A DNA stretch of 64,000 bases from Meconema thalassinum (lineage: Eukaryota > Arthropoda > Insecta > Orthoptera > Tettigoniidae), in assembly GCA_946902985.2 (NCBI GenBank), contig OX336388.2, positions 135,729,846 through 135,793,845 on the forward strand. Direction: 5' to 3'. Under the pieces are notes generated by a model. It was not told where the DNA came from. It searched no databases and saw nothing but the letters and a program-made list of their open reading frames with translations. The translations under genes and the position numbers were made by a program. Numbering within the stretch: position 1 is the stretch's first letter; each line of letters begins with the position of its first letter. Positions 25,601 through 40,500 of the stretch are shown piece by piece.

Positions 25601-28600
25601 ACTGTATCATAATGATGATCATTATAACACTATTTTTCATTATGTAACAGTTCCTCCAACCAATCACAGCTCAAGAAACAGTTGTTTGACCAATTAGGTG
25701 AGGATAGCAACGCATCTGCGCTAAGTTCCAAGGCCTTCTAATTTAAATTTCACTGCCTGGGCTAGTGTCATAATGGGGCAATCGAGGAGGCCATGGCCAA
25801 ATACAAGGTATTATGTGCGTCCCATACGCTCTGTTCAGTACATAAAACTGGCGATATCTCGACAGATACACACATCTAAAAAAGTTTTGCATCACCTCGG
25901 TTCCAAGAGTTCCGAAACCTTTAAATACAAAGCGAATAGAGATCAACACAAACAACATTTCAGCTCGTTTTATTGCTCATGAGACCCACACATTGCATGT
26001 TGTACCATCATACAGCTAGACTTTCAGCATTTGTGGTCCAGATTGCAGTACACACCACTACCTCTAATACCCAGTAGCACGTCCTCTTGCATTGATGCAT
26101 GCCTGTATTCGTCGTGGCATACTATCCACAAGTTCATCAAGACACTGTTGGTCCAAATTGTCCCACTCCTCAACGACAATTCGGCGTAAATCTCTCAGAG
26201 TGGTTGGTGGGTCAAGACGTCCATAAACAGCCCTTTTCAACATATCCCAGGCATGTTCGATAGGGTTCATGTCTGGCGAACATGCTGGCCACTGTAGTCG
26301 AGCGATGTCGTTATCTTGAAGGAACGCATTCACAAGATGTGCACGATGAGGTCGAGAATTGTCGTCCATGAAGACAAATGCCTCTCCAATATTCTGCCGA
26401 TATGGGTGCACTATGGGTCGGAGGATGTCATTCAGGTATCGTAAAGCCGTTTCGGAGCCTTCCATGACCACCAGTGGCGTACGTCGGCCCCACATAATGC
26501 CACCCCAAAACATCAGGGAACCACCACCTTGCTGCACTCGCTGGACAGTGTGTCTAAGACGTTCAGCCTGACCAGGGTGCCTCCAAACACGTCTCCGACG
26601 ATTGTCTGGTTGAAGGCATATGCGACACTCATCGGTGAAGAGAACGTGATGCCAATTCTGTGGGGTCCATTCAGCATGTTGTTGGGCCCATCTGTACCGC
26701 GCTGCATGGTGTCGGGGTTGCAAAGCTGGACCTCGCCATGGACGTCGGGAGTGAAGTTGCTCATCATGCAGCCTATTGCGCACAGTTTGGGTTGAAACAC
26801 GACGTCCTGTGGCTGAACGAAACGCATTATTCAACATGGTGGCATTGCTGTCAGGGTTCCTCCGAGCGGCAATCCGTAAGTAGCGGTCATCCACTACAGT
26901 AGTAGCCCTTGGGCGGCCTGAGCGAGGCCTGTCATCGACAGTTCCTGTATCTCTGTACCTCCTCCATGTCCGAACAACATCGCTTTGGTTCACTCTGAGA
27001 CGCCTGGAAACTTCCCTTGTTGAGAGCCCTTCTTGACACAAAGTAACAATGCGGACGCGATCGAACTGCGGTATTGACCTTCTAGGCATGGTAGAACTAC
27101 AGACAACATGAGCAGCGTACCTTCGTCCTGGTGGAATGACTGGAACTGATCGGCTGTCGTACCCCCTCCGTCTAATAGGCCCTGCTCATGCATGGTTGTT
27201 TACATCTTTGAGCAGTTTTAGTGACATCTATGAACAGTCAAAGGGACTGTATCTTTGATACAATATACACAGTCAACGTCTATATGCCGGAGATCTGGGA
27301 ACCGAGGTGATGCAAAACTTTTTTTGATGTGTGTATTTACGAATATTTATGTTCGAACATAAAATAGTTATAATAATTATCGTCGAACATAAACAGTCGT
27401 ATGCAACTCGCCTATAATGGTAAATAAGATACTCGTGTCTTAATTATTGCCATTATAGGCTCGTTGCAAAATGTACTATTATGTTCGACCCTGACGAAAT
27501 GTAAATATTATATGTCAGAAAGCTGTATTATAATGAGGCTCATTATAAGACTATTTTTCATTATGAAACAGTTTCTCCCACCAATTAGAGCTCAAGAAAC
27601 ACTTGTTTGACCAATTAGGTAATTAGATGCGCTGAGTTCCACGGCCTTCTAATTTAAATTTCACTGCCTGGCCTAGTGTCATAGTAGGGTAATCGAGGAG
27701 GCCATGGTCAAATACGAGGCATTCTCTGCGTCCCATGCGCTCTGTTCAGTACATAAAACTGGCGAAATCTCGACAGATACCGGTATTTATGAATATTTAT
27801 GTTCGAACATAAAATAGTTATAATAATTATCGTCGAACATATACAGTCGTATGCAACTCGCCTCGTATGGGAATTATAAAACATACTCGTGTCTTAATTA
27901 TTGCCATTATAGGCTCGTTGCATAATGTACTATTAAAACTCTATGTTGTTGTTGTAGTCGTCAGTCTTTTGACTGGTTTGATGCAGCCCTCCATGCCTCC
28001 CTGTCCTGAGCTAATCGTTTCATCTCTACACAGTTACCACACCCTACATCCGAGGCAATCTGTTTAATATATTCTAACCTTGGTCTACCCCTACAGTTCT
28101 TGTCCTCGACCCTTCCTTCCATAACTAAGCTTGCTATTCCTGGGTGTCTTAGTTTCTGTCCTACCAACCTATCTCTTCTCTTCATTAGTAGTCGCCACAA
28201 ACATCTCTCCTCTCCCACTCGTCTTAATTTGTTTGTAACCCTATCTACCCATCTGATCTTCATCATTCTCCTGTAACACCACATTTCAAACGCTTCAATT
28301 CTCCTCTTTTCTGCTGCACCAATAGTCCAAGTTTCACTTCCATAGAGCGCCACGCTCCAGACAAAGGCTTTCAAAAATGACTTCTTAATACATAAATCTA
28401 TATTCGGTGTCAACAGATTTCTTTTTTGTAGAAATGCTTTCCTTGCCTGAGCCAACCTACTTTTTATATCCTCTTTGCTTCGTCCATCAATGGTTATTTT
28501 GCTTCCTAAGTATCAGAACTCTCCTACTTCCTTCAGCTTTACATCTGCCAATTTGATGTCCATATAGGTTTCTGATTTATTTCGCCTGCATTCCAGTATT

Positions 28601-31600
28601 TTTGTTTTACATTTATTAATTTTCATCATGTATTCTTTCCGTAAGACGGAGTCCATACCATTCTAAAACTCATTCAGATCATCAGGCGTGTCGGCCAAGA
28701 TGACGATGTCTTCAGCAAATCTCAGAGTTGAAATTATTTCTCCTTGAATCTTCACTCCCACTTCAATTTTTTCTCCAATTTCCTTCATTGCTTGTTCAAT
28801 GTAAAGATTGAAAAGTATGGGTGATAAGTTGCAGCCTTGCCTTACACCTTTCTGAATACCAGCTTCTCTCTCATGTCCTTCAGCTCGAATGACTGCTGTC
28901 TGGTTTCTGTACAGATTGTATATCACCCTCCTATCCCTGTACTTTATTCCAATAGATTTCAAAATGTCAAACAATTTAGTCCAATCAACGTTATCAAAAG
29001 CTTTTTCTAAGTCTGCAAATGCCATGAACGTTCTCTTATCTCTCCTTATTCTACATTCCAAAATCAGCCTAAGACTTAGTACAGCTTCCCTTGTTCCTAC
29101 ATTTCTCCTGAAACCGAACTGGTCTTCACCCAACTCCGTTTCTATCTGGCTTTCAATCCTCTTGTAAATTATTCTAGACAGGATCTTTGAAGCATGAGTA
29201 ATCAAGCTGATTTTATGGTAATCTTCACATCTGTCAGCTCCCACTTTCTTTGGTATAGGAATGAGAACATTCTTCTTGAAATCAGGAGATACCTCACCTG
29301 TCTCCTAAATCCTACATACCAAGTGAAATAACCTGATCAGACCTTCATCTCCTATTCAGCATAGCAACTCAATCGGTATATCATCTATGCCTGGTGCTTT
29401 GTTCCTGCTTAAGTCTTCCAAAGCTCTATCAAATTCTGATCTCAATATTAAATCTCCTTTCGCATCCTCATCAATTTCCCCCTCCCTTTCCATTACATGA
29501 TTCTCAATCTCCTTTCCCTTATACAAACTCTCGATGTAATCTTTCCATCTCTCAACCTTTTCTTCCCTATCTGTTAGAGGCTTTCCATTTGTGTCCTTAA
29601 TATTACAGCACTTAGTCTTCTTTTCCCCAAAAGTATTCTTAATCATTCGATAAGCTGTGTCTACTTTTCCTAATTTCAGATAATTTTCTATACCTGCACA
29701 TTTCTCTTTCAACCATTCTTCTTTCGCTTCCTTGCACTTGTTGTTAACCTCATTTCTCAGACGTCTGTATTCCGCTTTCCCCTTTTCATCTCTTACATTC
29801 TTGTGTTTCCGCCTTTCATCCATCAATTCTAGTATGTCCTGAGTGATCCACGTTTTGTTACCTATTCTTTCTTTCCTACCAATTTTCTTCTGCGGATTTT
29901 GTTATTTCTTTCTTCAAAAGTGCCCATTCGTCTGCAATTGAAGTTTGTTTAGGGATTTTCATTAGTCCTTCCTTTATACTCTACCTGAATCTTTCGTTTA
30001 CATCCTTCACTTTCAGTCTGTCTATTGCCCACCTCTTTGGCTTTTGACTTTTCTTCAGTTTCTTCAACTTTAATCTGCGTTTCATAACAACACGATTGTG
30101 GTCAGAGTTTATGTCAGCTCCAGGATATGTTTTACAATCCAAAATCTGGTTTCGAAACCTCTGTTTGACCATAATGAAGTCGATTTGGTAACGCCCTGTA
30201 TCTCCTGGTCTCATCCATGTGTATATTATTCTATTGTGGTTATTGAATAGGGTGTTAGCTATGACCTACTCATTCTCGGTGCAGAATTCCATCAACCTGC
30301 TTCCTCGATCATTCCTTTCACCTAATCCGAAATCTCCCACTATCTTCCCTTCTCTCCCTTTTCCTACCACAGCATTCCAATCTCCCATTACTATAACATT
30401 TTCATCACCCTTGATATATTCCTCAGAATTTTATCTATTTCTTCGTAGACCTTTTCAACATCTTCATCATCAGCTTGACTGGTAGGCATATAGACTTGTA
30501 CCACTGTGGTGCACGTAGGTTTAGTATTGATTTTTGCCACAATAATCCGTTCACTATAATGCTCATAATATTCCACCCGCTGTCCATGAGGCCAACCCCT
30601 GCTTGGCCATTGTTTGATTTATTGCTAATGACCCTATAGTCTCCTGACCAAAAGTCCTGTTCTTCCTGCCAGCGCATTTCACCTATCCCAACCAAATCCA
30701 ACCTCAACCTATGCATTTCCCTTTCTAAGTTTTCTAACCTTCCAATTCCTAGCAGACTTCTAACATTCCACGCTCCGATCCGTAGAATGTCAGATTTCCT
30801 CTTTGTCACTTCTGTGATGTTAACCCCCTCTCGAGTAGTCCCCACCCGGAGATCCGAACGGGGGACTACTTTACCTCCGGATTGAAATTTTCCAAGGGAG
30901 GAGGCCATCATCACATGTAATTATGCATAGAGAGGTGCATATCCTCGGAAATAGCATTACGGCTGTAGTTTCCCGTTGCTTTCAGCCGTGCAGCACAACG
31001 CAGTGTAGCCATTAGTTGGCTTATATTATCAATATCTTAATCGTCTATAAGACAAGTAAAGAATTGATTTATTTTGAAAGGCTGCTACTCCCTTTCAGAA
31101 TAAGTAAAGAGCAATTCTACTAACAAAAATACTACCTTCTACTAACAATTATGTACCAAAATTCTACTAATGAAAAAATACTAAAGTTCCACCAACAACA
31201 AATCCTACCACTAAAACAGTCTGTCACCAGGCACACTCACATGCACCCTCACACATCACAGTCTAATGAAACAATGAACTATTATCTAATAAACAATGCA
31301 ACTGCCACCAGACATACTCACACACCACAGTCTAATAAAGTAACTAAATACATACTTACAACTAAACTAACTACTTGTTGATCTTCTATGACTGGTATTT
31401 TGGATATTCTCCACCACTATCTGTAGAACAGATGGGACCAGATTGTCGTCTAACATTTATTAAGACATGCACAATCGTGAAAACACAAGTGCTCAGTTCT
31501 CTGAATATAGACTTAAGTCCATGGACAGCACGTCCAGCGACTAAGTTCTCCCGTAGACAATAACGACAGTATAAATACTCGATTCAGGGTGCAGCGGCGA

Positions 31601-34600
31601 TGTTCACACAAGCAGTTGCTTGGCAGAAGTACATGTCTCCATGAAGTTGCTCGCTTCTTATATACCCGCAGCGGTCAAAACTTCTAGAACATTCTAATCC
31701 GTATCTCAGCTCTTACTGAACGGATTTCCTTGCTTGATAGCTCCATCATCTCCAAATTAGCTTGCCACGGTGGGTGAGTGGATAGCGTGTCGGTCTACTA
31801 ACCCCAAAATTGCAGGTTCGCCCCTGACCGTGGTAAGTGATTTTTGAAAGGCGGCAAAATACGATACGCATGTCATACGATGTTGGCATGTCAAAGAACC
31901 CATTTGAATTCAGTAGGCCGAGTTCATAATGTCAAAATTAATCTCGGGAGTTTCCGCCAGCACAAAGTTCCTCATTTCTCTACAAGAAAGCGCTATTGTG
32001 TTCAAGGAGATTATATATCTAACATCTAATCTCCTTGACTTTCATAGTCAAGGAACTACGAAATTCGACATGCAAGCTACCCTCTGGGTGTCAAATAGCA
32101 AAGCTTGCACCAGGCACCCGAGGCCATACGATATTATTATTATTATTATTATGTCTCCAAATTCAATAGCCAGAAAACCGAGCTACTTTTCAAAGTTCAA
32201 ATCCATCGTCTTGAGGAAATTCTAAAAAAATCATACATTCACGTGTGCCACGTCACAGGCTCCGCGTCATACCTCACTCACTGTTCGAAGTCTTTCAGCG
32301 CGCGATTCAAATTCAGCCGCTTCGTTGCAAACATAGACTAACGTCTCTTCGTCTCTATATCATGACGTCACTATTATCACGGACGTGTACGCGATCCGGG
32401 TACATCCACCCCTCACGCCATTAAAATATATATAATACCTTTTTTTTCTACTGTTGTCTGGTTCTTGAGTGATATATCTTCAAACTTGCAGCGTTGAATT
32501 TTCCCACGACGTTACCAGAGTCTTCTTCAACAAGTTTATAACTTCCGTTATCATAGCTTTCTGCAATTCTGAACGGGCCGTAGTATAAACTAGCAAATAG
32601 ATAGATAGTAGATATTGAGAACCGACTAAATATTGCGGATGGCCGCCATGTTGAATTTTTATATACGTAGGTCTTAGACTTATGTGCTGTTACATGAACA
32701 TTATTGTGTACGTGTAGCATTCGAACTTCAATCGCATGATTAGGACACAAGAGGTAAAAACGAGGTTTTAGAATTTCACACAGTTGCCATCCTGTGGTTA
32801 TAGAAACAATTGAAAAAAATTAGATGCCAGTGGATTAACATTTGTATCAGGATTTGCTGTACCAAGTTTCACTGCACTCGGATGGTTACATTGCGAGAAA
32901 CGACCATAAGAATATTTATACTTTGCGTCGCCGCCATATTGGATTTGTGATCACCAGGTTATTGAAAACTCCATACGTTTCGTTAATAACAACTGGCCTA
33001 GAATTAAGGGAGGCAGTTGAAATTCGTAATAACCCCAATAACTTTAACAGAGACATTGGATATCGACTAAGTGATACTTGGCTACCAGTTATTAAAGATC
33101 TGGGAAGATAGTTCCTCTCAGTTTCTCTATTTTTTCACCTATTTCAAATTGTAAGCCTCCGTGGCTTAGGCGGCAGCACGCCGGCCTCTCACCACTGGGT
33201 CCGTGGTTCAAATCCCGGTCACTCCATGTGAGATCTGTGCTGGACAAAACGGAGGCAGACAGGTTTTTCTCCGGGTACTCCGGTTTTCCCTGTCAAATTT
33301 CATTCCAGCAACACTCTCCACTATCATTTCATTTCATGTGTCATTCATTTAATCATTGCCCCGGAGGAGTGCGTCAGGCCTCGGCAGCCGGCACAGTTCA
33401 TATCCTCGCCGCTAGATGGGGGCTTCATTCATTCCATTCCTGACCCGGTCGGAGACTGGAAGCAGGCTGTGGATTTTCATTTTCATTTCAAATTGTAAGG
33501 TTTCCTCTATGGCTACAGGGCCATGATTTGATCTCCTTTGTTCGTCACTGGAGGAGTTTGGTTAGTTGGTTCCTTAGTTTAGGGGCTGCGACAACGCGGT
33601 CATGTGGCCCCGTGTACTTTGGGTGTGTGTAGAATCTGTCTGATAACTGGTGTTAATTGTGATGACTGTATTAGTGTGTGTGTTATCTGTTTTTAGCCTA
33701 CTTTCGATTTTTGCAAAAAATGAAAGTAGACTTATGAGATCAACACAGGGCCGAAAATAGTGTGTCTGACTGTGTGTGAGTCTGTGTGTGTGTGTGTGTG
33801 TGTGAGTGTGTGTACTCTGAATGTCTGCCCCCCCCCCCCCCCTATCAATTCGAACATGGTTCAACCGAATTGAACGAAATTTGGTACAGAGGTAGCACTG
33901 GCAAAGGACACCTGAGTGTCATGTTTTAAATTGCCGCCATCTTTACCAAACCCTAATGGCGGCCACTCAAATGGTCAAAACGTAATAATACATTACGGCC
34001 AAACTAATCATCGGAACTTTACCAAATTTCGTAACAACATACCTTCATATGGGGCGCGTTTTGTGCCCGAACCAGAAAGTCATCAACCGTACCTCTTCAG
34101 GATGGCGGCCTTGTGAATTATGCAAACTTTATAATCCATAACATGGGACCCACCAGTTCCGATTGTGGAACCAAGAATCGTTTTATCTGTTCTAAACGAC
34201 GTGGCACGTTTGAAATTAAAGGTTTATATTGTAATATTATAGTCTAGAAGTGTCATTAAAAAGCTGAGTCGTCTCGGTTATTTGACAAGATGGCAGCTGA
34301 TCTCTCGTTCTGACCTATATTTTACTGATTTCAGTATGTTGCATGCAATATAGCCTAGTGAGAATAATTATATGAACTTTATATGAAATGAACTCGGTTT
34401 GAAATATACTCCAGTGAAGAAATCGTTTAGTCCAAGTTATGATTTGCTGGAACATTGTATCTAAATTGGTTCCTAACGCTTAATCAGTGTGTGCACGATT
34501 GGCTGAGTGGTTAGGGCTTTCGTCTTTCATCAGGCTGGCCGTGGTTCAAATCCTGTCAGAGTTGAATTTTTTTGCTTGATTTTTTTATATTTATTGTTTC

Positions 34601-37470
34601 TTGAGTACTGAGACGTTATAAAATAAAGCATTATATGGCGCTTTTTGCATTGGAAAATATATATTTAATTAAAACAACATTCTCCTCCGGAGTGACATCT
34701 AATAGTAATTTGTATGAGCTAACCACAGCCTTCTAGATGCGAGCTGCGCTCTATACCGGCCAGTTAGTGAACCCATGCCTACAGTATAATTGAATAGTTT
34801 CTTATTTTTCCCAATAGAGCGCACACATCCCCAAGATTAGGCGCAATTATCACGGCCAACGAGAATGACTGGCCCTGGTGCGTTTTTGTGACGTCAGCAA
34901 TGTAGTTCTGTTGCACCACTGCCTGTAGTCTACTCTATGTACAACCAGTAGACCATTAATCGTTGTAGTTGTTCACAAGATAATGCGTTTCAAGAGAATA
35001 TACACAATACACATAACGAATGTTATATTTTCCTGGCGGCTGCTTGTTAATTATGTTGAATTACTTGTTCAGGAAGGTTAAGAAAAGTTATGAATGACGC
35101 CGGACAATATATGCATGTATAAGTCTTATAATTGAAAGATATACCGTACATAAATGTATCAAACGTTTTTGCAATTGAAATATATTCACGAACATAATAT
35201 TGTATGATCTTCGTTTAACTGCCGGTGTGGTACCTAGTCATCTTGTCTACATCATTGATTTTTTTTATTTAGTCAATTTACCCTCTAGGTTGGTGGATCC
35301 CACTGACTCAGCGAGGGAACTCACCACTACCGCCTCTATGGGCAGTGTCCTGGAGCTTGGAACATCTGGTCGGGATGGATACAACTGGGGAGGTGTGATC
35401 AGCACTTCGCCCAGGCGGCCTCACCTGCAAAGCGAACAGGGGCCTCATGAGGGATGGGAACGGATGGAAGATTGGGATGGATAGGCTAGACAGAGGGAAG
35501 GAGGCGGCCGTGGCCTTACAGTAGGTACCATCCCGGCATTTGCCCGAAGACGAAGTGGGAAACCACGGAAAACCACTTCGAGGATGGCTGAGGTGGGAAT
35601 CGAACCCCCTCTACTCATTTGGGCCACCCGAGGCTGAGCAGACCCCGTTCCAGTCCTCATACCACTTTTCAAATTTCGTGGCAGAGCCGGGAATCGAACC
35701 CAGGACCTCCGGGGCGACAGCTAACCATGCTGACCGCTACGCTACGGAGGCGACTCTACATCATTGAACCTGCATAAATGTTGGTATTCATTTATCACTT
35801 GTCATCATAGAAGGTATTGTTACAAGTCGTTAGTCGGTGGCGAGTGTATTCCGCAGATCTCTTCTATAAACGTATTAATTTATGTTCCGCCCCTTGAAAC
35901 AATAATAAGTTAATGATATCAATACTGTGCTGCAAGATTCTTTGATCTAATTAAAACTCACACAGACTCTACAACTCAACTTACTGTAGCCTACTCGTTG
36001 CAGCTATTAACAGGCGCGGATTCAAGGGGGGGGGGGGGGGGGTCACGGGGGTCATGACCCCCCCCCCCCCCCCCAACGGAGACCAATTTTTTTTGCAAAC
36101 TCAAAAAACGAAAACACAATTACCAGACAAATAAATCTTAACGAATTTTAACTGAAAAACTGTTTTATTTTATTTTATTCAATACTGAAATATCTTTATT
36201 CGAATTATTATGTTCTGTTACAACTGTACATATTTACAACTTCATAGGCCTACCTGTTATATAAAAACGATTAGTTATACAACAAAATCAACTCGTCTAC
36301 TTTGTTTAGCAAACCTTGTGATTACCGAATCGAAGTTTATAGTGATGCCACGATGAATGTGCAGCAATGAACGGATAGGAATTTTGGGCTTTTTTCGCAT
36401 CAAAAATTTTTGCCGACGTCCAAACTGCAAGCTTGGTTGGCAATTTGAGCTGTGACTTTCTCCCTTTGTCGGTACCAACTTGACTTGCTGAAACTGTAAC
36501 TTACCTTGATACTTTTCTCGAAGCTCGATGTAAAAGTCGCAAAACACGCTGTTGCAATTTGTACGAATATTTTTGGTTCGCTAAACGCATCAAATTTCTA
36601 TCCATGAAGCTTGCAAAAATATTGGTCTGGTTTTGTACGTTTGGTTATTTTGTGATTGCGTTTTTAGTGATACCATTTTTCTTAACAATTTCGATTCTCT
36701 GATCCCCCCCCAAAGCCAAACTCTAGATCGATTCTCTGATCCCCCCCCCTCCCTCCAAAACCAAGCTCTAGATCCGCGCCTGGCTATTAAAGACACAACG
36801 AACCCTTGAATCCTAGTTCGCGTGGACTTTTGTAACGAGTAACTTCAACAGGCGTAGTTTTCCAAACCTATACAGTATAATTTATCGTGTTTGAAAACAT
36901 ACGGACATCTAAACTGCGTCCATTTTATGAGGATTGATATAAAATATTGCATTTCTGCTGCTTATGAATTGCTCTCGACTTAAACGTACAAGCACCATCA
37001 AGCAGTACATAGACTACGTCACAGAAGGGTTTGGTTGACGCGCCATGGCCTGTCTTTCTCGTTACCCGTGCGCGATTACAAATTAGCTGTGTAATAGGTA
37101 CCGGTATATTAAACATGTTTCTCTCAGTGATTCGTTTAGAGCAACGAAGTTTCAATTACTGTAAGTAGTCGGTGTTAATATACTGAATACCTACGTTGTT
37201 TGGAGTGTTTGCGGATGTAATTGCAAAATGCTGGGGTAAATTATAAACTATGGTTTGAACGCCACTCCTCAAATCCAGTGTGCCAATTTGCACTTCGAAT
37301 TGGAAGAAATTAGGAAGTGATAAAGACAAATAATTATAACTATACCCATACATTTATGAGAAAGTAGGCTATATGTTCTTTCTTGAACATCTTGTTAGCC
37401 TATTTTCAATTTTGAAAAAATAGACTTATGAGATCACCTTTTGTCCGTGTGCGTGTGTGTGTGCGTATGT

Positions 37471-37501
<31 letters not shown>

Positions 37502-40500
37502 AGGTGTGTGTGTGTCCCCCTAATAAATTCTAAACGGCTGGAGCGATTTCAATGAAACTCAGTAAGATCATAGCAACATTCTGGCCGACCTCGACCGTGC
37601 CCTCCAAATTTTATTATGTCTCACCAATCCAAGATGGCGGCTGTGCGAAATATTTGACCAGCATTCAGTATCTCCGAAACTATTACCGATATCACGCTGA
37701 AATTTTGTACGGTGATAAAGGAAACAGCTAGAAGTTCACATATGAGACTTTCAAAAACCTGGTAACTACAAAAGCAACATGGCGGCCACGCGAAGTTGAG
37801 ACTTTTAAATAGACTTTTCTCGCGATTTAACCATCCGAACGTAATGACACATGGTACAGCAAATGTCTATACACATTGTAATAAACTGGGCACTAATTTA
37901 GTTCAATTGTTTACATAACCTCAAAATGGCGGCTGTGCGAAATATTTCAATGGCATTCAATATCTCCGAAACTATGATATCACCCTGAAATTTTGTACGG
38001 TGATAAAGGGGACTGCTACAAGTTTATCTATGTAATTTTCTAAAACCTGTAAAGTACAAATCGAACATGGTGGCCAAGCGAACTTGAAATACTTTAATAG
38101 ACTTTTCTCGTGATTTAAGCGTCTGAACGCAGTGAAATGTGGTACGGTAAATGATTATTCATATTGTAATGCACTGGCATCTAATTTAGTTCAATTGTTT
38201 GCATAACCTCAATATGGCGGCTGTGCCAAATTTTAAAATAATTTTTTGTTTCTTGTGTCGTAATCATGCGATCGGAGTGAAAGTTTGAAAAATGAAGCTA
38301 CGCAATAATTTTCCTTTAATGGTACATGACTCTATGGCCTATACATATAACAATCCAAAATGGAGAGCATCTGAAATATTTTGAAATATATCTACGAATC
38401 ATTTACAGCAATGAAACTGAATTTTTTAATGTTCATAGAGGCTATGAACTTAAGTTCGCCTATATGACTTTCAGTCTTCTGGTGAGCACAAATCCAACAT
38501 GGCGGCGATGGGAAGTTTAAAAATTTAAATGGACGTTTCTCGTGATTTTACCATCTGAGTTCTGTGAAACACTGAACATTAAATGCTTATACAAATGTTA
38601 ATCCACTGGCATCTAATTTATTTCAATTGTTTTCATAACCACAAGATGGCAGCTGTGCGAAATTTTAAAATCTCTTTTTTACTTCTTGTGTCCTAATCAC
38701 GCGATTGACGTCTGAATACCACACGTACACAATAATCTTCATGTAATAGTACATAAATAAAAATCCAACCTGGCGGCCATCAGAAATATTTAGAAGGTTC
38801 TCGATATCACAACAATCAAACAGAAATTTTGTACGTTGATAGAGGCAATTAACATGAGTAGGATATATGAAAATAGGCTGTATAGTTCTTCACGGAACTA
38901 CTTGTTTTTAATTCAAGTAAGGACTGCAGACTTTTGAATTTTTCAAATAGTTCCTACTTTTGCTGCCAAACGCCACCGTCAACGACTAATAGTTCAGAAC
39001 TTAGCTACCAGACGCCAACGCAGTCGGCTCTTGGCAACGAACGTAGGAACCTAAGAGCGTTGTTTACATTCTTAACCTATACAATTTAGCTTCACACAGG
39101 AGTAATTAGTGGAAGGTTCTTTAACATGCCATAAATCTATGACATGGGACCGCCGGCTTTACTTCCCCTCCGAAGGAAGGCATACTGAGGGATTTTTAGC
39201 GCTCTTAAAAAATCCGACGACTTCGGCCGGATTTGAACCCGCGATCTTGGGAGTTTCCATGTGTTTTTTCGCCGAGGCCTGTATGACGTTTGGTATTGGG
39301 GAACAAGTTAGATCTGAACCTTCCGATACGCATGTGCGTCCAGTTGCATTACGTCATCCCCCTGCCTGGATTCTTTGTCAACCAGTGAGCACATACTTCA
39401 TCACGCGCTGGTTAGATGTTGCCAAGTAGTCATTATTCCCAACACCTTGGCACGGTACAGATGCTGTCAAGGCAAGCGAAGCACGACTGAGCAGCTCTGT
39501 TCTTTGACAAGCACGGCAACAAGCTTGCTGTCAGGAGTGTGTGAAGTGGGCGCGCCCTCAGTTCATTACCACCAATACCAATGCTATGTCACTGAGAATG
39601 CTCCTATTCGATACTTTAGGCTTGCATAATATAACCACGACGAGCAGCGAGCAGCCCCAAACAGTTGTTGCACCAAAGAGGGGAAATCGCATTTGCGTCT
39701 AGTGATCCCACTACTTCCCCTCCTAGACGAGACTCCGCCATGACAGGCCAGGTCTAACTTGCCACGCTATACCGTACAGATACACTTGCTTTTGTTTCTG
39801 TTTCCTTATATCCATCCATCCATCCCCCCCCCCCCCCGCCCTTTCTCATTATTTGGACATCCTCATTCTTCGAGGAGTCTCAATTCCCCGCCTCCCTTTT
39901 CCTTTACCTTTGGCCACATTGTTTTAATTCTATTGAAAATGTTTCCTCTCGAAACGCCTAGAATTTTATCATTTCAAATGATCTTGTCGACTTCATCGTT
40001 ATGCTTTGGTCTACCGTTATGCGTTACGGTTACGGAGAGGAAATGTACTATGGTTGAGCGTATGACGTCATCACGTTGTTCAGTGCATATGCACCGAGTC
40101 TGAGTTTACTCCTGGGCTGTGGCGTTATGCGATATGGAGACGGAGAGCGCGTGACGTCATGCAGCAGAGTGCACCTCCGGCTCTCCGTTCCCCGCGCGGG
40201 AAGCCTAAGTTAATGGGTAATGGAGTCTGTTGAAAGAGCCCTCCTGAGCCTTTCTAACATGTGTAGCATTTGTAGCATGCGTCATTTGAAATGATATAAA
40301 GTCTAGTCTCTCAGACTGACTGTAACTTTTATATTTTATTTTCACACGGTAATATCCAAAAACATTAATAATTTTAAAAGAAAAAGTCTTGTAGTTATTT
40401 TATTTGAGGGTCTGCACTTAACGAACACTATCATAAAATACTGTATGTCATTTTACCGTTTCAAAAACCTCCATTTTAAGATTGATTCGTAGACTGTAAA

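Larger units (their letters stand above)
25560..27905. repeat. Tandem pair of about 430-bp units split by a Tc1 element
   Basis: Unit 1 is 25575-25868 continued at 27336-27475; unit 2 is about 27485-27905. Shared blocks include CACTGCCTGG, ATCGAGGAGGCCATGG, GTTCGAACATAAAATAG and CAGTCGTATGCAACTCGCC. Each unit ends in inverted CCTATAATGG / CCATTATAGG-type arms. The Tc1 element inserted into unit 1 after the duplication. Confidence 0.7.

Noticed and set aside
34497..34562. Functional tRNA gene
   Set aside because: A and B boxes are present but there is no acceptor stem pairing or tRNA 3' end; the same applies to the other tRNA-like heads, which belong to SINEs.
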